From positions 62,001 through 126,000 of the forward strand of contig JAITLO010000042.1 in NCBI GenBank assembly GCA_031277855.1: a stretch of 64,000 bases of DNA. Direction: 5' to 3'. A program made the position numbers and the translations under genes. Below the pieces are notes generated by a model. It was given only the letters and a program-made list of their open reading frames with translations. It was not told the origin of the DNA and did not search any database. Source of the DNA: Acidovorax sp. (lineage in GTDB: Bacteria > Pseudomonadota > Gammaproteobacteria > Burkholderiales > Burkholderiaceae_C). Positions 17,234 through 26,366 of the stretch are shown in pieces; positions within the stretch are counted from its first letter, which is position 1, and each line of letters begins with the position of its first letter.

Positions 17234-17301
17234 GTCTACAGGGCTGGGCCGTCCGCAAAGCGGGCGGCAAAGGATTCAAGCGGCCCATTCTCAATATGTT
17301 T

Positions 17302-17337
17302 AATTATTTTGACAATTGTGCTGATAATTGAAATATA
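17302..17337 (+). promoter_or_regulatory. Promoter and dyad operator between CoA-transferase and LysR
   Basis: This is an unusually AT-rich patch. TTGACA (17309-17314) and AATATA (17332-17337) are separated by 17 bases, upstream of the LysR start at 17357. An inverted repeat AATTAT (17302-17307) / ATAATT (17324-17329) spans the promoter and could be the LysR site controlling both directions. Confidence 0.45.
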
Positions 17338-17356
17338 TGTTGATTGAAAGTTGACA

Positions 17357-18259
17357 ATGGATGTGAATGCCTTGGGCCTGTTGGTGGAGATCATCGACGC
17401 CGGCAATCTGAGCCGCGCCGCAGCCCGCCTGGGCATGAGCCGGGCCAATGTGAGCCACCGGCTGAGCCAGTTCGAACGGGCCCTGGGCCAACAGCTGCTG
17501 CGCCGTACCACCCGCCAGATCGAGCCCACGGAGCTGGGCCGCAGGCTGTACGAACATGGGCGCAGCATTCGCCATGAGCTGCTGGCAGCCGATGAGTCCG
17601 TGGCCGCCCTGGGCCAGGCCCTGCAAGGCCGGGTGCGGCTGAGCGTACCCAGCGGCTATGGCCAGCTGACCATGGCGGCCTGGCTGACCGACTTCATGCG
17701 CAGCTACCCCGGCATTGCGCTGGAAGTGATCTTCGACAACGCCATCGAAGACCTGATGGAGGACCGCGTGGACTGCGCCGTGCGCGTGATGAATGACCCA
17801 CCCGAACACCTGGTGGCGCGCCATCTGGGGCCGGTGCAATACGTGGCCTGCGCCACGCCGGCCTGTCTGGCGCTGTGGGGGCGACCTGGCACGCTGCAGG
17901 AGCTGCTGCGCCTGCCCTTGATTGCCTCGGGCCTGACGGAGCAAAAGCTGCGCATGGCTGGCCTGCAAAGCCTGGGTCAGGGCGATGCCACGCTGTCCAT
18001 GCGGCTGGTCTCGCCCAACTTCTACTTTCTGCGTGAGGCCTTGCTGCAAGGCCTGGGCATAGGCCTGGTGCCCGACTACATGGTGCGCGAATCCATTGCC
18101 CAGGGCGCGCTGCAGGCGCTGGACCTGCCCACGGGCAGCCTGGACTTTCTGGCCACGCACAAGTATTTGCTCTACATGCCCACGCGCTTTCAAACCCGCG
18201 CCATCCAGACGCTGACCCAGTATCTGCACGAACGCGCGCAGGCCGATACAGGACACTAG
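17357..18259 (+). CDS. LysR family regulator
   Basis: 300 residues. The N-terminal HTH is clear (LSRAAARLGMSRANVSHRLS, about 19-38), and the effector domain covers about 90-295. The pattern MDVNALGLLVEIIDAGNLSR at the start fits the ATG at 17357; an in-frame TTG at 17351 is possible. It is divergent from the CoA-transferase/Bug pair and precedes a class II aldolase gene on its own strand (89-base gap), so it probably controls one or both. Confidence 0.88.
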   Translation: MDVNALGLLVEIIDAGNLSRAAARLGMSRANVSHRLSQFERALGQQLLRRTTRQIEPTELGRRLYEHGRSIRHELLAADESVAALGQALQGRVRLSVPSGYGQLTMAAWLTDFMRSYPGIALEVIFDNAIEDLMEDRVDCAVRVMNDPPEHLVARHLGPVQYVACATPACLALWGRPGTLQELLRLPLIASGLTEQKLRMAGLQSLGQGDATLSMRLVSPNFYFLREALLQGLGIGLVPDYMVRESIAQGALQALDLPTGSLDFLATHKYLLYMPTRFQTRAIQTLTQYLHERAQADTGH

Positions 18260-18348
18260 GGCCTACCCTTGACTGTCCGCTGCGCAACAGCAGTGGATGG
18301 TGCGTGCTCACTACATTGGCGGTGTTTCTTTACCTCCAAGGAGCCCCC

Positions 18349-19140
18349 ATGTGCCCATCCCCGTCGGCCACGGCCGATACCTCCGCCCCGTCCAGCGTGC
18401 AGCAACATGTCAGCCCCGAAGAATGGCAGCTGCGCGTGGATCTGGCAGCCTGCTACCGGCTGGTAGCCCTGTATGGCTGGAGCGATCTGGTCTTCACCCA
18501 CATCAGCGCGCGCCTGCCGGGGCCGGAGCATCACTTTCTGATCAACCCCTACGGGCTGATGTTCGATGAGATCACGGCCTCCTCCCTGGTCAAGGTGGAC
18601 ATGCAGTGCAACAAGCTGATGGACTCGCCCTACCCGGTGAACCCGGCGGGCTTTGTGATCCACAGCGCCGTGCATGCGGCACGCGAAGACGTGCAGTGCG
18701 TGCTGCACACCCACACCCGCGCCGGCGTGGCCGTGAGCGCACAAAAACACGGTGTGCTGCCCATCAGCCAGCAAAGCACGTTCGTACTGGCCTCGCTGGC
18801 CTACCACGACTACGAGGGCGTGGCCTTTCGCGAAGACGAGCAGCCACGGCTGCAGGCCGACCTGGGCCAGGCCAATTTTCTGATGCTGCGCAACCACGGC
18901 CTGCTGACCTGCGGGCGCAGCATTGCCGATGCGTTCTTGTCCATGTACACCTTTGAAGCGGCCTGCAAGATCCAGATCGATGCTATGGCCGGAGGCACGG
19001 AGCTGACCCAGGTGAACCCGGCCATCTTGCAGGGCGTGGCCCATGCATCCAAGGTGCAGACCGGGGGCCTGGGCGGGGCCTTTGTCTGGCCCGCGCTGCT
19101 GCGCAAGCTGGACCGCGAATCGCCCGGCTACGCGCTTTAA
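18349..19140 (+). CDS. Class II aldolase/adducin family protein
   Basis: 263 residues of the class II aldolase/adducin fold. Zinc-binding histidines appear in VLHTHTRAGVAVSAQ, and a third probable ligand in RNHGLLTCGRSI. Members include fuculose/ribulose-phosphate aldolases and epimerases, plus many enzymes of unknown substrate. The start at 18349 is chosen because AAGGAG lies just upstream of MCPSPSATAD; the frame is open further upstream without a ribosome site. The longer adducin-like N-terminus resembles the unassigned aldolase/adducin group more than the sugar-phosphate aldolases. Confidence 0.85.
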   Translation: MCPSPSATADTSAPSSVQQHVSPEEWQLRVDLAACYRLVALYGWSDLVFTHISARLPGPEHHFLINPYGLMFDEITASSLVKVDMQCNKLMDSPYPVNPAGFVIHSAVHAAREDVQCVLHTHTRAGVAVSAQKHGVLPISQQSTFVLASLAYHDYEGVAFREDEQPRLQADLGQANFLMLRNHGLLTCGRSIADAFLSMYTFEAACKIQIDAMAGGTELTQVNPAILQGVAHASKVQTGGLGGAFVWPALLRKLDRESPGYAL

Positions 19141-19215
19141 CGCTTTTCCCTCCACGGTCTCCAGACATGGAGGCCCACTCAGATAGCGGCTACCCCCTTT
19201 TTTTGGGAGCAAAGC

Positions 19216-20091
19216 ATGGACGAGAACCAACTGTTGAATGCCTTGATGTTCGGCGTACTGGCTCTGGTGATGTTCGGCCTGGGTCTATCGCTGACATGGG
19301 ATGATTTTTCGCGCCTTCTGCGCTATCCACGGGCTGTGGTCGTGGCCCTGGGTCTGCAAATCGCGGCATTGCCACTGCTGTGCTTTGGCCTGGTGACGGG
19401 CTTGGGACTGCCTGCGGTGTTTGCCATGGGGCTGATGCTGCTTGCGGCCTCACCCGGAGGCATCTCGGCCAATCTGTTCTCCCACATCTTCGGCGGCAAT
19501 GTGGCGATGAACATCTCGCTGACGGCACTCAACACCGTGCTGTCCGTGGTGAGCATGCCCCTGATCATCAACTGGAGCATTGCCTATTTCGCGGAGGCCG
19601 GCCAGATCGTGCCCGTGCAATTTACCAAGCTGGTGGAGGTCGTGGGCATGGTGCTCATCCCCGTCGCGCTGGGGATGTTGACGGCGCGAAAAGCACCGGG
19701 CTTTGCTGCACGCATGCACCGGCCGGTCAAGGTCTTCAGCATGCTGGTGCTGGCGGCCGTGGCCTTGCTGGCCATGGGCAAGGAATGGCGCGCGCTGGCG
19801 GCTTCGTTTGGCGAGATCGGGCCTGCCGTGGTCTTGTTCAATCTGTGCAGCCTGGTGGCTGGCTACGGCCTGAGCCGCGCCAGCAGGCTGGACAAGCCGA
19901 TCTGCATTGCCGTGGCCTTCGAGATCGGTATCCACAACTCGACATTGGCCATCTTCATCGCTTTGACCGTGCTGGGCAGCTATCAGCTTGCCTTGCCTGC
20001 CGCGGTGTATTCGGTGGTCATGTACCTGACAGCACCGGTGTTTGGCTATCTGGTGCGGCGCCCAGACGGGGGCAGACCCCAGCAGGCCTGA
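19216..20091 (+). CDS. Bile acid:sodium symporter (BASS) family transporter
   Basis: 291 residues, almost entirely hydrophobic, with about nine to ten predicted transmembrane segments. Family features include MFGLGLSLTWDDFSRLL in the first helix pair, LLAASPGGISANLFSHIFGG (the sodium/substrate crossover region), and FEIGIHNSTLAIFIAL near the second crossover. BASS proteins import organic acids, pantothenate or bile salts with Na+. A GGGAG ribosome site precedes the ATG. It may share a transcript with the aldolase (75-base gap), but the substrate is unknown. Confidence 0.87.
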   Translation: MDENQLLNALMFGVLALVMFGLGLSLTWDDFSRLLRYPRAVVVALGLQIAALPLLCFGLVTGLGLPAVFAMGLMLLAASPGGISANLFSHIFGGNVAMNISLTALNTVLSVVSMPLIINWSIAYFAEAGQIVPVQFTKLVEVVGMVLIPVALGMLTARKAPGFAARMHRPVKVFSMLVLAAVALLAMGKEWRALAASFGEIGPAVVLFNLCSLVAGYGLSRASRLDKPICIAVAFEIGIHNSTLAIFIALTVLGSYQLALPAAVYSVVMYLTAPVFGYLVRRPDGGRPQQA

Positions 20092-20103
20092 ACGCCTGCT
20101 GGG
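20078..20103. terminator. Hairpin shared by two convergent genes
   Basis: A perfect ten-base stem CCCAGCAGGC/GCCTGCTGGG with a six-base loop. It overlaps the stop codon of the BASS gene and lies nine bases from the stop of the dehydrogenase gene. No T run follows on either side. Confidence 0.5.
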
Positions 20104-20111
20104 CTGGGGGT

Positions 20112-21524
20112 TTACAGCGCGAAGATCTTGCCCGGGTTCAGGATGTTCTTGGGGTCCAGAGCCTGCTTGATGGCAGCCATCATGGCGATAGCGCCATCAC
20201 CGCATTCCTCGCGCAGAAAGTCCTGCTTGTGGATGCCAATGCCATGCTCGCCGGTGCAAGTGCCTTCCATGGCAATGGCACGGCGCACCAGGCGGTGGTT
20301 GAGGTCTTCGGCACGCTGGCGTTCGTCGGCGCTGTCGGGGTCGATCAGATAACCGAAGTGGAAGTTGCCGTCGCCCACATGGCCCACCAGGAAGTAGGGA
20401 ATGCCGCTGGCATTGACCTCGTCGATGGACTCCAGCAGGCAGTCAGCCAAACGGCTGATGGGCACGCAGGTGTCGGTGGTGATGGAGCGGCAGCCCGGGC
20501 GGCTTTGCACGCCGGCAAAGTAGGCGTTGTGGCGGGCGGTGAAGAGGCGGGTGCGCTCCTCGGGCGTGTCGGCCCATTCAAAGCCCTTGGCATGGAATTC
20601 GGCCGCAATGTCTTGCACCATCTCGGCCTGTTCCTTCACGCCGCTGGGGCTACCGTGGAATTCCATCAGCAGCATGGGCTCTTCGCGCAGCGTGAGATTG
20701 CTGTGCTTGTTGACCATAGCCACGGTGGCTGCATCCACCAACTCCACGCGGGCAATGGGCACACCCATCTGTATGGTCTGGATCACGGTGTGCACGGCGT
20801 CGGCAATCGTGGGGAAGGAGCAGATGGCGGCGCTCACCGCCTCGGGCAGCGGATACAGGCGCAGCGTGATTTCGGTGAAGATGCCCAGCGTCCCTTCGCT
20901 GCCCACCATCAGGCGCGTCAGGTCATAGCCGGCCGCGCTTTTCTTGGCGCGGTTGCCGGTGCGAATCACATTGCCCTGGGCCGTCACCACTTCCAGCGCC
21001 AGCACGTTCTCGCGCATGGTGCCGTAGCGCACGGCATTGGTGCCGCTGGCGCGGGTGGCCGTCATGCCGCCGATGGAGGCGTCGGCACCGGGGTCGATGG
21101 GGAAGAACAGGCCCTGGTCCTTGATGGCGTCGTTCAGCTGCTTGCGCAAGATGCCGGGCTGCACGGTGACGGTCATGTCTTCGGCATTCACGCGCAGCAC
21201 CTGGTTCATGCGGCTCACATCGATGCTGATGCCGCCCTGCACGGCCAGCAAATGGCCTTCCAGCGAGGAGCCGGCGCCGTAGGCAATCACCGGCACTTCG
21301 TACTGGTCGGCCAGCTTCACGGCGTCGGCCACGTCCTGGGTGCTTTCGGCATAGACCACGGCCACCGGGGGCGGTGCCTGGATGGAGCCTTCATCGCGGC
21401 CATGCTGCTCGCGCACGGCCTGGGCCTGGCTGCAGCGGCTGCCAAAACGGGCGACCAGCGCATCCAGAAAGGCTTGCGGGATGGCACGGGGTTGCAGGTA
21501 GGCTGCAGCGGTGGGGGCGTTCAT
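20112..21524 (-). CDS. FAD-binding oxidoreductase, D-lactate dehydrogenase-like
   Basis: 470 residues of the FAD-linked oxidase (GlcD/LDHD) family. The N-terminal PCMH-type FAD domain has AYGAGSSLEGHLLAVQGGIS and DPGADASIGGMTATRASGTN. The C-terminal cap ends with GTCTGEHGIGIHKQDFL and KNILNPGKIF, as in bacterial and mitochondrial D-lactate dehydrogenases (cytochrome). It oxidises D-lactate or another D-2-hydroxyacid, donating electrons to the respiratory chain. It appears monocistronic. A second, more distant member lies at 30624-32021. Confidence 0.88.
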   Translation of the reverse strand: MNAPTAAAYLQPRAIPQAFLDALVARFGSRCSQAQAVREQHGRDEGSIQAPPPVAVVYAESTQDVADAVKLADQYEVPVIAYGAGSSLEGHLLAVQGGISIDVSRMNQVLRVNAEDMTVTVQPGILRKQLNDAIKDQGLFFPIDPGADASIGGMTATRASGTNAVRYGTMRENVLALEVVTAQGNVIRTGNRAKKSAAGYDLTRLMVGSEGTLGIFTEITLRLYPLPEAVSAAICSFPTIADAVHTVIQTIQMGVPIARVELVDAATVAMVNKHSNLTLREEPMLLMEFHGSPSGVKEQAEMVQDIAAEFHAKGFEWADTPEERTRLFTARHNAYFAGVQSRPGCRSITTDTCVPISRLADCLLESIDEVNASGIPYFLVGHVGDGNFHFGYLIDPDSADERQRAEDLNHRLVRRAIAMEGTCTGEHGIGIHKQDFLREECGDGAIAMMAAIKQALDPKNILNPGKIFAL

Positions 21525-21540
21525 GTGGGGGTCTCCTGTG

Positions 21541-21574
21541 AGAGCGTGTCGAGAGCCTTCTCACGACCCGCTCT
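21541..21574. repeat. Short palindrome sharing the tip of the 268-bp element
   Basis: The left arm AGAGCGTGTCGAGAG pairs with CTCACGACCCGCTCT, two mismatches in fifteen pairs, with a four-base loop. It lies just upstream of the dehydrogenase start. The AGAGCGTGT tip matches the ends of the repeats at 4129-4396 and 49867-49919, but the rest does not, so kinship is tentative. Confidence 0.5.
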
Positions 21575-21701
21575 GAACCCAAAAGAATACCACCGCCCCT
21601 CTGGCAGTCAGACCTGGCACAGTGTCTCGGCCTGCGCCAAGGGCGGGGGCCACCCTGCCCGAAGGCGCAAGCAGTCTGAGGAGGCCATTGTCCGAGGACG
21701 T

Positions 21702-22094
21702 TCAATGCTGCTTCAGGGCCTGGATGAACTCCTCGCGCGAGAGCATGCCATTGCGGTCGGTATCAAATTCACGAAAGCGCTCGGCCACGGCGGGATAGCG
21801 CTCGGCCTCGCCCTGCGTGAGCTGGCCATCACCATTGCTATCGGCGCGCGCAAAAGCCTGCTCGGGTGTCGGCGTGGCCGAGACCGGTGCCGAAGGTGTG
21901 GCCGAGCGCGCCTGCAACACAGGCGTTTCCGGTGCGGCGGACGCGGCAGCGGCATGCATGCTGCGCGGTGTGGGCGGGACGGGGTAAATGCTTTGCGCCA
22001 TGATGGCGTGGGTGCCGCCCATGGTCAGGCTGGCGAACAGCGTCAGGCTGCGGGCATCGAAACGATGCAGGGAACGGAAACGGGTGGGTTGCAT
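21702..22094 (-). CDS. Secreted EF-hand protein
   Basis: 130 residues with an N-terminal signal-like stretch (LTLFASLTMGGTHAIMAQS). A proline/alanine-rich linker follows, then two EF-hand loops near the C-terminus: DSNGDGQLTQGE and DTDRNGMLSREE. Both keep the calcium-coordinating acidic positions and the final Glu. The start at 22094 is chosen for its AGAGGAG ribosome site; the frame is open further upstream. It is probably a periplasmic or surface calcium-binding protein of unknown function. Confidence 0.8.
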   Translation of the reverse strand: MQPTRFRSLHRFDARSLTLFASLTMGGTHAIMAQSIYPVPPTPRSMHAAAASAAPETPVLQARSATPSAPVSATPTPEQAFARADSNGDGQLTQGEAERYPAVAERFREFDTDRNGMLSREEFIQALKQH

Positions 22095-22264
22095 GGCTTG
22101 CCAACTCCTCTGAACATCAACACAAGGAGCACATTCCACCGTGCCGGAGCGCTGCACACCAGTTTTTTTGCCCTCTGTTTCTGGCGTACACATGACGGCC
22201 TGAATGTGTAACGCACAATGGACAAAAAACTTTGTTTACCTCCCCATCCACCAAGGAGCAGGCC

Positions 22265-22831
22265 ATGGGCAACCGTTTGACACAAATCGCTACCAGAACC
22301 GGAGATGACGGCACCACCGGCCTGGGCGACAACAGCCGTGTCTCCAAAAACAGCCTGCGCCCCCATGCCATGGGCGATGTGGACGAACTCAATTCCCACA
22401 TCGGCCTGCTGCTGTGCGAGCCCCTGCCGCAGGATGTGCGCGAGCTGCTGGTCGATGTGCAGCACCAGCTGTTCAACCTGGGCGGCGAGCTGTCCATGCC
22501 CGGCTATGAGCTGCTCAAGGAAAACGGCCTGCTGCAGCTGGACCAGGCCTTGCAGCATTACAACGCGGGGCTGCCGCGGCTCTTGGAATTCATATTGCCC
22601 GCCGGCACGCGCGCCGCGGCCCAGGCCCATGTCTGCCGCACCGTGGCGCGCCGCGCCGAGCGCCAGGTGGTGGCACTGCAGGAGGTGGAGGCCATGCGCC
22701 CCGCACCGCGCCAATACCTCAATCGCCTGTCCGATCTGCTGTTTGTGCTGGCCCGGGTGCTGAACCGTGTGGATGGCGGCGACGATGTGTACTGGAAGAG
22801 CGAGCGCCTGGCACGCCAAAGCGAAAACTAG
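22265..22831 (+). CDS. Cob(I)alamin adenosyltransferase, PduO type
   Basis: 188 residues with the PduO-type ATP:corrinoid adenosyltransferase signature. TRTGDDGTTGLGD near the N-terminus is the ATP-binding loop, VDELNSHIGLL follows, and the C-terminal helix has CRTVARRAERQVV and LNRLSDLLFVLAR. It adenosylates cob(I)alamin to make the B12 coenzyme, in salvage or for B12-dependent mutases. The start at 22265 follows an AAGGAG site. It is isolated from other cobalamin genes. Confidence 0.93.
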   Translation: MGNRLTQIATRTGDDGTTGLGDNSRVSKNSLRPHAMGDVDELNSHIGLLLCEPLPQDVRELLVDVQHQLFNLGGELSMPGYELLKENGLLQLDQALQHYNAGLPRLLEFILPAGTRAAAQAHVCRTVARRAERQVVALQEVEAMRPAPRQYLNRLSDLLFVLARVLNRVDGGDDVYWKSERLARQSEN

Positions 22832-22940
22832 AGCTGCATCTGCTTATGCCGCCTGAATCTCCGGCATAAAACATGTTGAAGTCATTGTCTTGGGCGCTGC
22901 AACCGCTCTCTTTTTTCCCCCACTCCGGAGACTTCCTGGC

Positions 22941-23846
22941 ATGCGCTTGCGGCATATCGAAGTGTTTAACGCGGTGATGCAGACCGGCAGCGTCAGCGCG
23001 GCCGCTCGGCTGATCAATGTGACCCAGCCCGCCGTCAGCCGCACGCTGCAGCATGCCGAGTTGCAGCTGGGCTTTGCGCTGTTCCAGCGCGCACGCGGCC
23101 GGCTCACGCCCACCAACGAGGCCATGGCGCTGTTCCCCCATATCGAAAAGCTGTTCGACCAGCTGGACGAGGTACAGCGCCTGGCCTCCAGCCTGCGTCA
23201 TGGCCAGGTGACCGACCGCCTGCAGGTGCTGACCGTGTTTGCGCTGAGCCGCGAGGTGCTGCCGCGCGCCGTGGCCGGGCTGCGCCAGAAATACCCGCAG
23301 GTGCAGGTCCATGTGCAGGCCCTGCACACGCCGCAGGTGGTGTCGGCCCTGCTGCTGCAGGAGGCCGATGTGGGCTTTGTCATCAGCTCCGTGGGCCAGC
23401 CCGCGCTGGAGCATGAAAGCCTGGCCGAGGTGGACATGTTCTGCATCTTGCCCAAGGGCCTGCTGCCCCCGCGCAAGGTGCACGCCGAGGGCATGGACTT
23501 GGCCGATCTGGCCGATCTGCCGGTGGTGGCGCTGGACGTGAAAGACCCGCTGGGCATGCGCATCAACCAGGCCTGCCGCGAGCATGGCGTGGGCCTGTCG
23601 CCGGTGGTCACTGTGCAAACCTACCATGCGGCCCTGTCCATGGCCGAATACGGCCTGGGCGCGGCCATTGTCGACGGCTGCACCGCCTCCGTCGCCGACC
23701 GCCACAAGGTGCATGTGGTGCCGCTGTTGCCGCGTCTGACCGTGGGGGTCAACGCGCTGCGCTTGGCGCAGCGCCCCAGCTCGGTGCTGGCGCGGGCGAT
23801 GACGCAAGAGATGCGCAAGGCCTTGCGCGAAGTGCTGGGCACGTAA
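22941..23846 (+). CDS. LysR family regulator
   Basis: 301 residues. The start MRLRHIEVFNAVMQTGSVSA is typical of LysR proteins, with the recognition helix around LINVTQPAVSRTLQHAE and a LysR effector domain. Some resemblance to the NocR/OccR-like group that controls opine and amino acid catabolism fits its position facing the D-amino acid dehydrogenase gene (convergent, 127-base gap). The target is inferred only. Confidence 0.87.
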   Translation: MRLRHIEVFNAVMQTGSVSAAARLINVTQPAVSRTLQHAELQLGFALFQRARGRLTPTNEAMALFPHIEKLFDQLDEVQRLASSLRHGQVTDRLQVLTVFALSREVLPRAVAGLRQKYPQVQVHVQALHTPQVVSALLLQEADVGFVISSVGQPALEHESLAEVDMFCILPKGLLPPRKVHAEGMDLADLADLPVVALDVKDPLGMRINQACREHGVGLSPVVTVQTYHAALSMAEYGLGAAIVDGCTASVADRHKVHVVPLLPRLTVGVNALRLAQRPSSVLARAMTQEMRKALREVLGT

Positions 23847-23973
23847 TTCAACGAAAGCCTTGCGGCGGGGTGAGTGGGCCATCTGGGCGTTGTGGAGGCC
23901 TGGTCGCGGCTGCCGGTGCTGCTTGAGCCCACTCCGGCAGACCACCCTCCGGTGCTCTGCAGTTCTGCACTCA

Positions 23974-25194
23974 TCAAACCTTTTCCATCTGCTGCGCCAG
24001 GCGCTGGGCCGAGCCAAAAGCCAGCGTCAGCCCCAGCGCGCCATGGCCTGTTTGCAGCCACAGGTTGGCAGGGCCGCCCTGCTTTCGGCCGGTGATGGGC
24101 AGGCCGGTGGGCGTGGCCGGGCGCATGCCGGTCCAGGGCTGGACTTCGGCGCCCAGGGGCAGATCGGGGAAGACCTCGCGCGTGGACTGCTGCAGGCTGG
24201 CGATCTTGCTGGCATCGATTTGCTGGTTGCGGCCCACGATTTCCACCATGCCGGCCACGCGCAGCCGTTCACCTATGCGGGCGAACACCACTTTGCGCGT
24301 GGTGTCGGTCACGCTGATCCGGGGCGCGGCAGCCGGGGTGTGGGCTGCATCCACGGTGATGCTATAGCCCTTGAGCGGGTAGACCGGCACATGCAGACCT
24401 AAGCGGCGGGCCTGGGCCGCGCTTTCCCAGCCGCTGGCCAGCACAAAGTGATCGGCCGTGATGCGCCCCTGGTTGCTGTGCAGCGCGGTGATGGTGCCGC
24501 CCTGCACCTCATAGCCTTCGACGGTGGTGAAGTAGCAAAACCGGGCGCCGCGCTGGGCCAGCAACCGGGCCAGCTGCTCGCAGAGCTTGCGGCAGTCGAC
24601 CGCGCTTTCGCTGGGCGTGTAAATGGCGCCCGCCATGCGCGGTGCGTAGTGGCCCAGGGCCGGCTCCAGGCGGGCCACGGCGGCCGCATCCACCACCTGT
24701 TGCGCAGGGCCACCCAGTTGGGCCTGCAGCGCCACCTGGCGCGCCGCGCTGTCCAGCGCCGCTTGCGTGGGGTAGAGCACCAGCTTGCCCGGTGTGTGGT
24801 GGTCGCAGTCCAGTGACTCGCGCGCCAGCATGGCTTCAAACACCTGGCGGCTCTCGGCCGCCAAGTTCAGCAAGGCCTGGGTGCTGGCCGCCGAGGTGGT
24901 GGCATTGCAGGCGCCCAGAAATTGCAACCCCCAGGACCATTGCTGGGGGTCGGCCTGCAAGCGGAATTTGAGCGGTGAATCTGCGGCCAGCAGCAGCTTG
25001 GGCAACTGCTTCCAGATGCCGGGCTCGGCCAGGGGCTGGACATAGGCATAGCTCAGCTGCGCACCATTGCCGCCGCTGGCACCTGCAGCGGCCTGCGCAG
25101 CGCGGTCCACCACGGTGACCTGGTGGCCCGCTTGCTGCAAAGAATAGGCAGTGGCCAGGCCCACCACGCCGGCACCAATCACACAAACATGCAT
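23974..25194 (-). CDS. FAD-dependent D-amino acid dehydrogenase, DadA-like
   Basis: 406 residues. The FAD motif GAGVVG is near residues 7-12, the GASGGNGAQLSYAYVQPLAE region is close to DadA, and the C-terminus has GMRPATPTGLPITG plus TGHGALGLTLAFGSA. It oxidises D-amino acids to 2-oxo acids with electrons to the quinone pool. It is shorter than and clearly different from the DadA at 2789-4129. Divergent genes on the other side encode an amino acid binding protein and an Asp/Glu racemase, so a D-amino acid substrate is probable. Confidence 0.87.
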   Translation of the reverse strand: MHVCVIGAGVVGLATAYSLQQAGHQVTVVDRAAQAAAGASGGNGAQLSYAYVQPLAEPGIWKQLPKLLLAADSPLKFRLQADPQQWSWGLQFLGACNATTSAASTQALLNLAAESRQVFEAMLARESLDCDHHTPGKLVLYPTQAALDSAARQVALQAQLGGPAQQVVDAAAVARLEPALGHYAPRMAGAIYTPSESAVDCRKLCEQLARLLAQRGARFCYFTTVEGYEVQGGTITALHSNQGRITADHFVLASGWESAAQARRLGLHVPVYPLKGYSITVDAAHTPAAAPRISVTDTTRKVVFARIGERLRVAGMVEIVGRNQQIDASKIASLQQSTREVFPDLPLGAEVQPWTGMRPATPTGLPITGRKQGGPANLWLQTGHGALGLTLAFGSAQRLAQQMEKV

Positions 25195-25482
25195 GTTTCG
25201 CTATCTTCAATAGGGAGCTTGCACTGTAGGTCTGCGCAGGTACGGCGTCGCATGGCGATTGATACACAGGGTATGCCCCAGTGTTATGGAATTCACTCCA
25301 ACTTCGAGCGTCGCTCAGTCGCAACGCGACCATGTTTCACAGAGTGATCAATTACAGCGCCCTGGTAAAAACCCTGTGATCCCATAAAAACAGGGCATGG
25401 ACCAGGCTGCAATCGGTATCCCCCAAAGGCCTTGGCTGTTCCTACACTGGTCTCCACATTTGCAGCCATCAAGGGAGACACC

Positions 25483-26364
25483 ATGCAATTCCACACCACT
25501 TTGCTTTGCGCCGCTCTGGGTCTCGCCAGCCTGGCCACGGCCCATGCCGACACCCTGGCCAAGGCCAAGGACAACGGCCAGATCACCCTGGCCTATCGCG
25601 AATCTTCCGTGCCCTTCAGCTATCTGAATGGCGGCAAGCCCGTGGGCATCACGGTGGACATCTCCAACGCCATTGCCGATGCGGTGAAAAAAGCCGTGGG
25701 CAAGCCCGATCTGAAGGTGAACTGGCAGGCCGTGACCTCGCAAAACCGCATCCCGCTGCTGATGAATGGCACCATCGATGTGGAGTGCGGCTCCACCACC
25801 AACAACACCACGCGCGGCAAGGATGTGGACTTTGCCATCAACCACTTCTACACCGGCACGCGTCTGGTGGTGAAGAAGGACGCGGGCGTGAAGAACTACG
25901 CCGACCTCAAGGGCAAGACCGTGGCCATCACCTCGGGCACCACCAATTTGCAGGTGGTGCGCAAGGCGAATGCCGAGAACAACTGGGGCATGAACATCAT
26001 CATGCCCAAGGACCATGCCGATGGCTTTTTGCTGGTGGAAAACGGCCGCGCTGCAGCCTTCGCCATGGACGACATCCTGCTCTACGGCCTGATTGCCAAC
26101 GCCAAGAACGCCAAGGACTTCGAGGTGGTGGGCGATTCGCTGCAGGTCGAGCCCTATGCCTGCATGGTGCGCAAGGACGACCCGGCCTTCAAGAAGCTGG
26201 TCGATGGCGTGATTGGCGGCATGATGAAGTCCGGCGAATTCACCAAGCTGTATGACAAGTGGTTTATGCAGCCCATCCCGCCCACCGGCACTGCGCTGGG
26301 TCTGCCCATGGGCGATGCGCTGAAGAAGAACCTGGCCGAACTCAGCGACAAGCCGGCGTTCTGA
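25483..26364 (+). CDS. Amino acid ABC transporter substrate-binding protein
   Basis: 293 residues of the bacterial extracellular solute-binding family 3. The signal peptide covers about residues 1-21 (LLCAALGLASLATAHA). DTLAKAKDNGQITLAYRESS, NRIPLLMNGTIDVECGSTT and DFAINHFYTGTRLVVKKDAG resemble GltI, the glutamate/aspartate receptor. The start follows an AGGGAGA ribosome site. Permease and ATPase genes are absent nearby. It is translationally linked to the racemase gene two bases downstream. Confidence 0.9.
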   Translation: MQFHTTLLCAALGLASLATAHADTLAKAKDNGQITLAYRESSVPFSYLNGGKPVGITVDISNAIADAVKKAVGKPDLKVNWQAVTSQNRIPLLMNGTIDVECGSTTNNTTRGKDVDFAINHFYTGTRLVVKKDAGVKNYADLKGKTVAITSGTTNLQVVRKANAENNWGMNIIMPKDHADGFLLVENGRAAAFAMDDILLYGLIANAKNAKDFEVVGDSLQVEPYACMVRKDDPAFKKLVDGVIGGMMKSGEFTKLYDKWFMQPIPPTGTALGLPMGDALKKNLAELSDKPAF

Positions 26365-26366
26365 TC

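Noticed and set aside
19380..22211. A 943-residue plus-strand frame
   Set aside because: It runs antisense to the dehydrogenase and out of frame with the BASS gene, and shows no protein family features.
25373..25396. CCCTG/CAGGG hairpin upstream of the amino acid receptor
   Set aside because: Only five pairs with a long loop. It could be part of the leader but is too weak to call a regulatory element.
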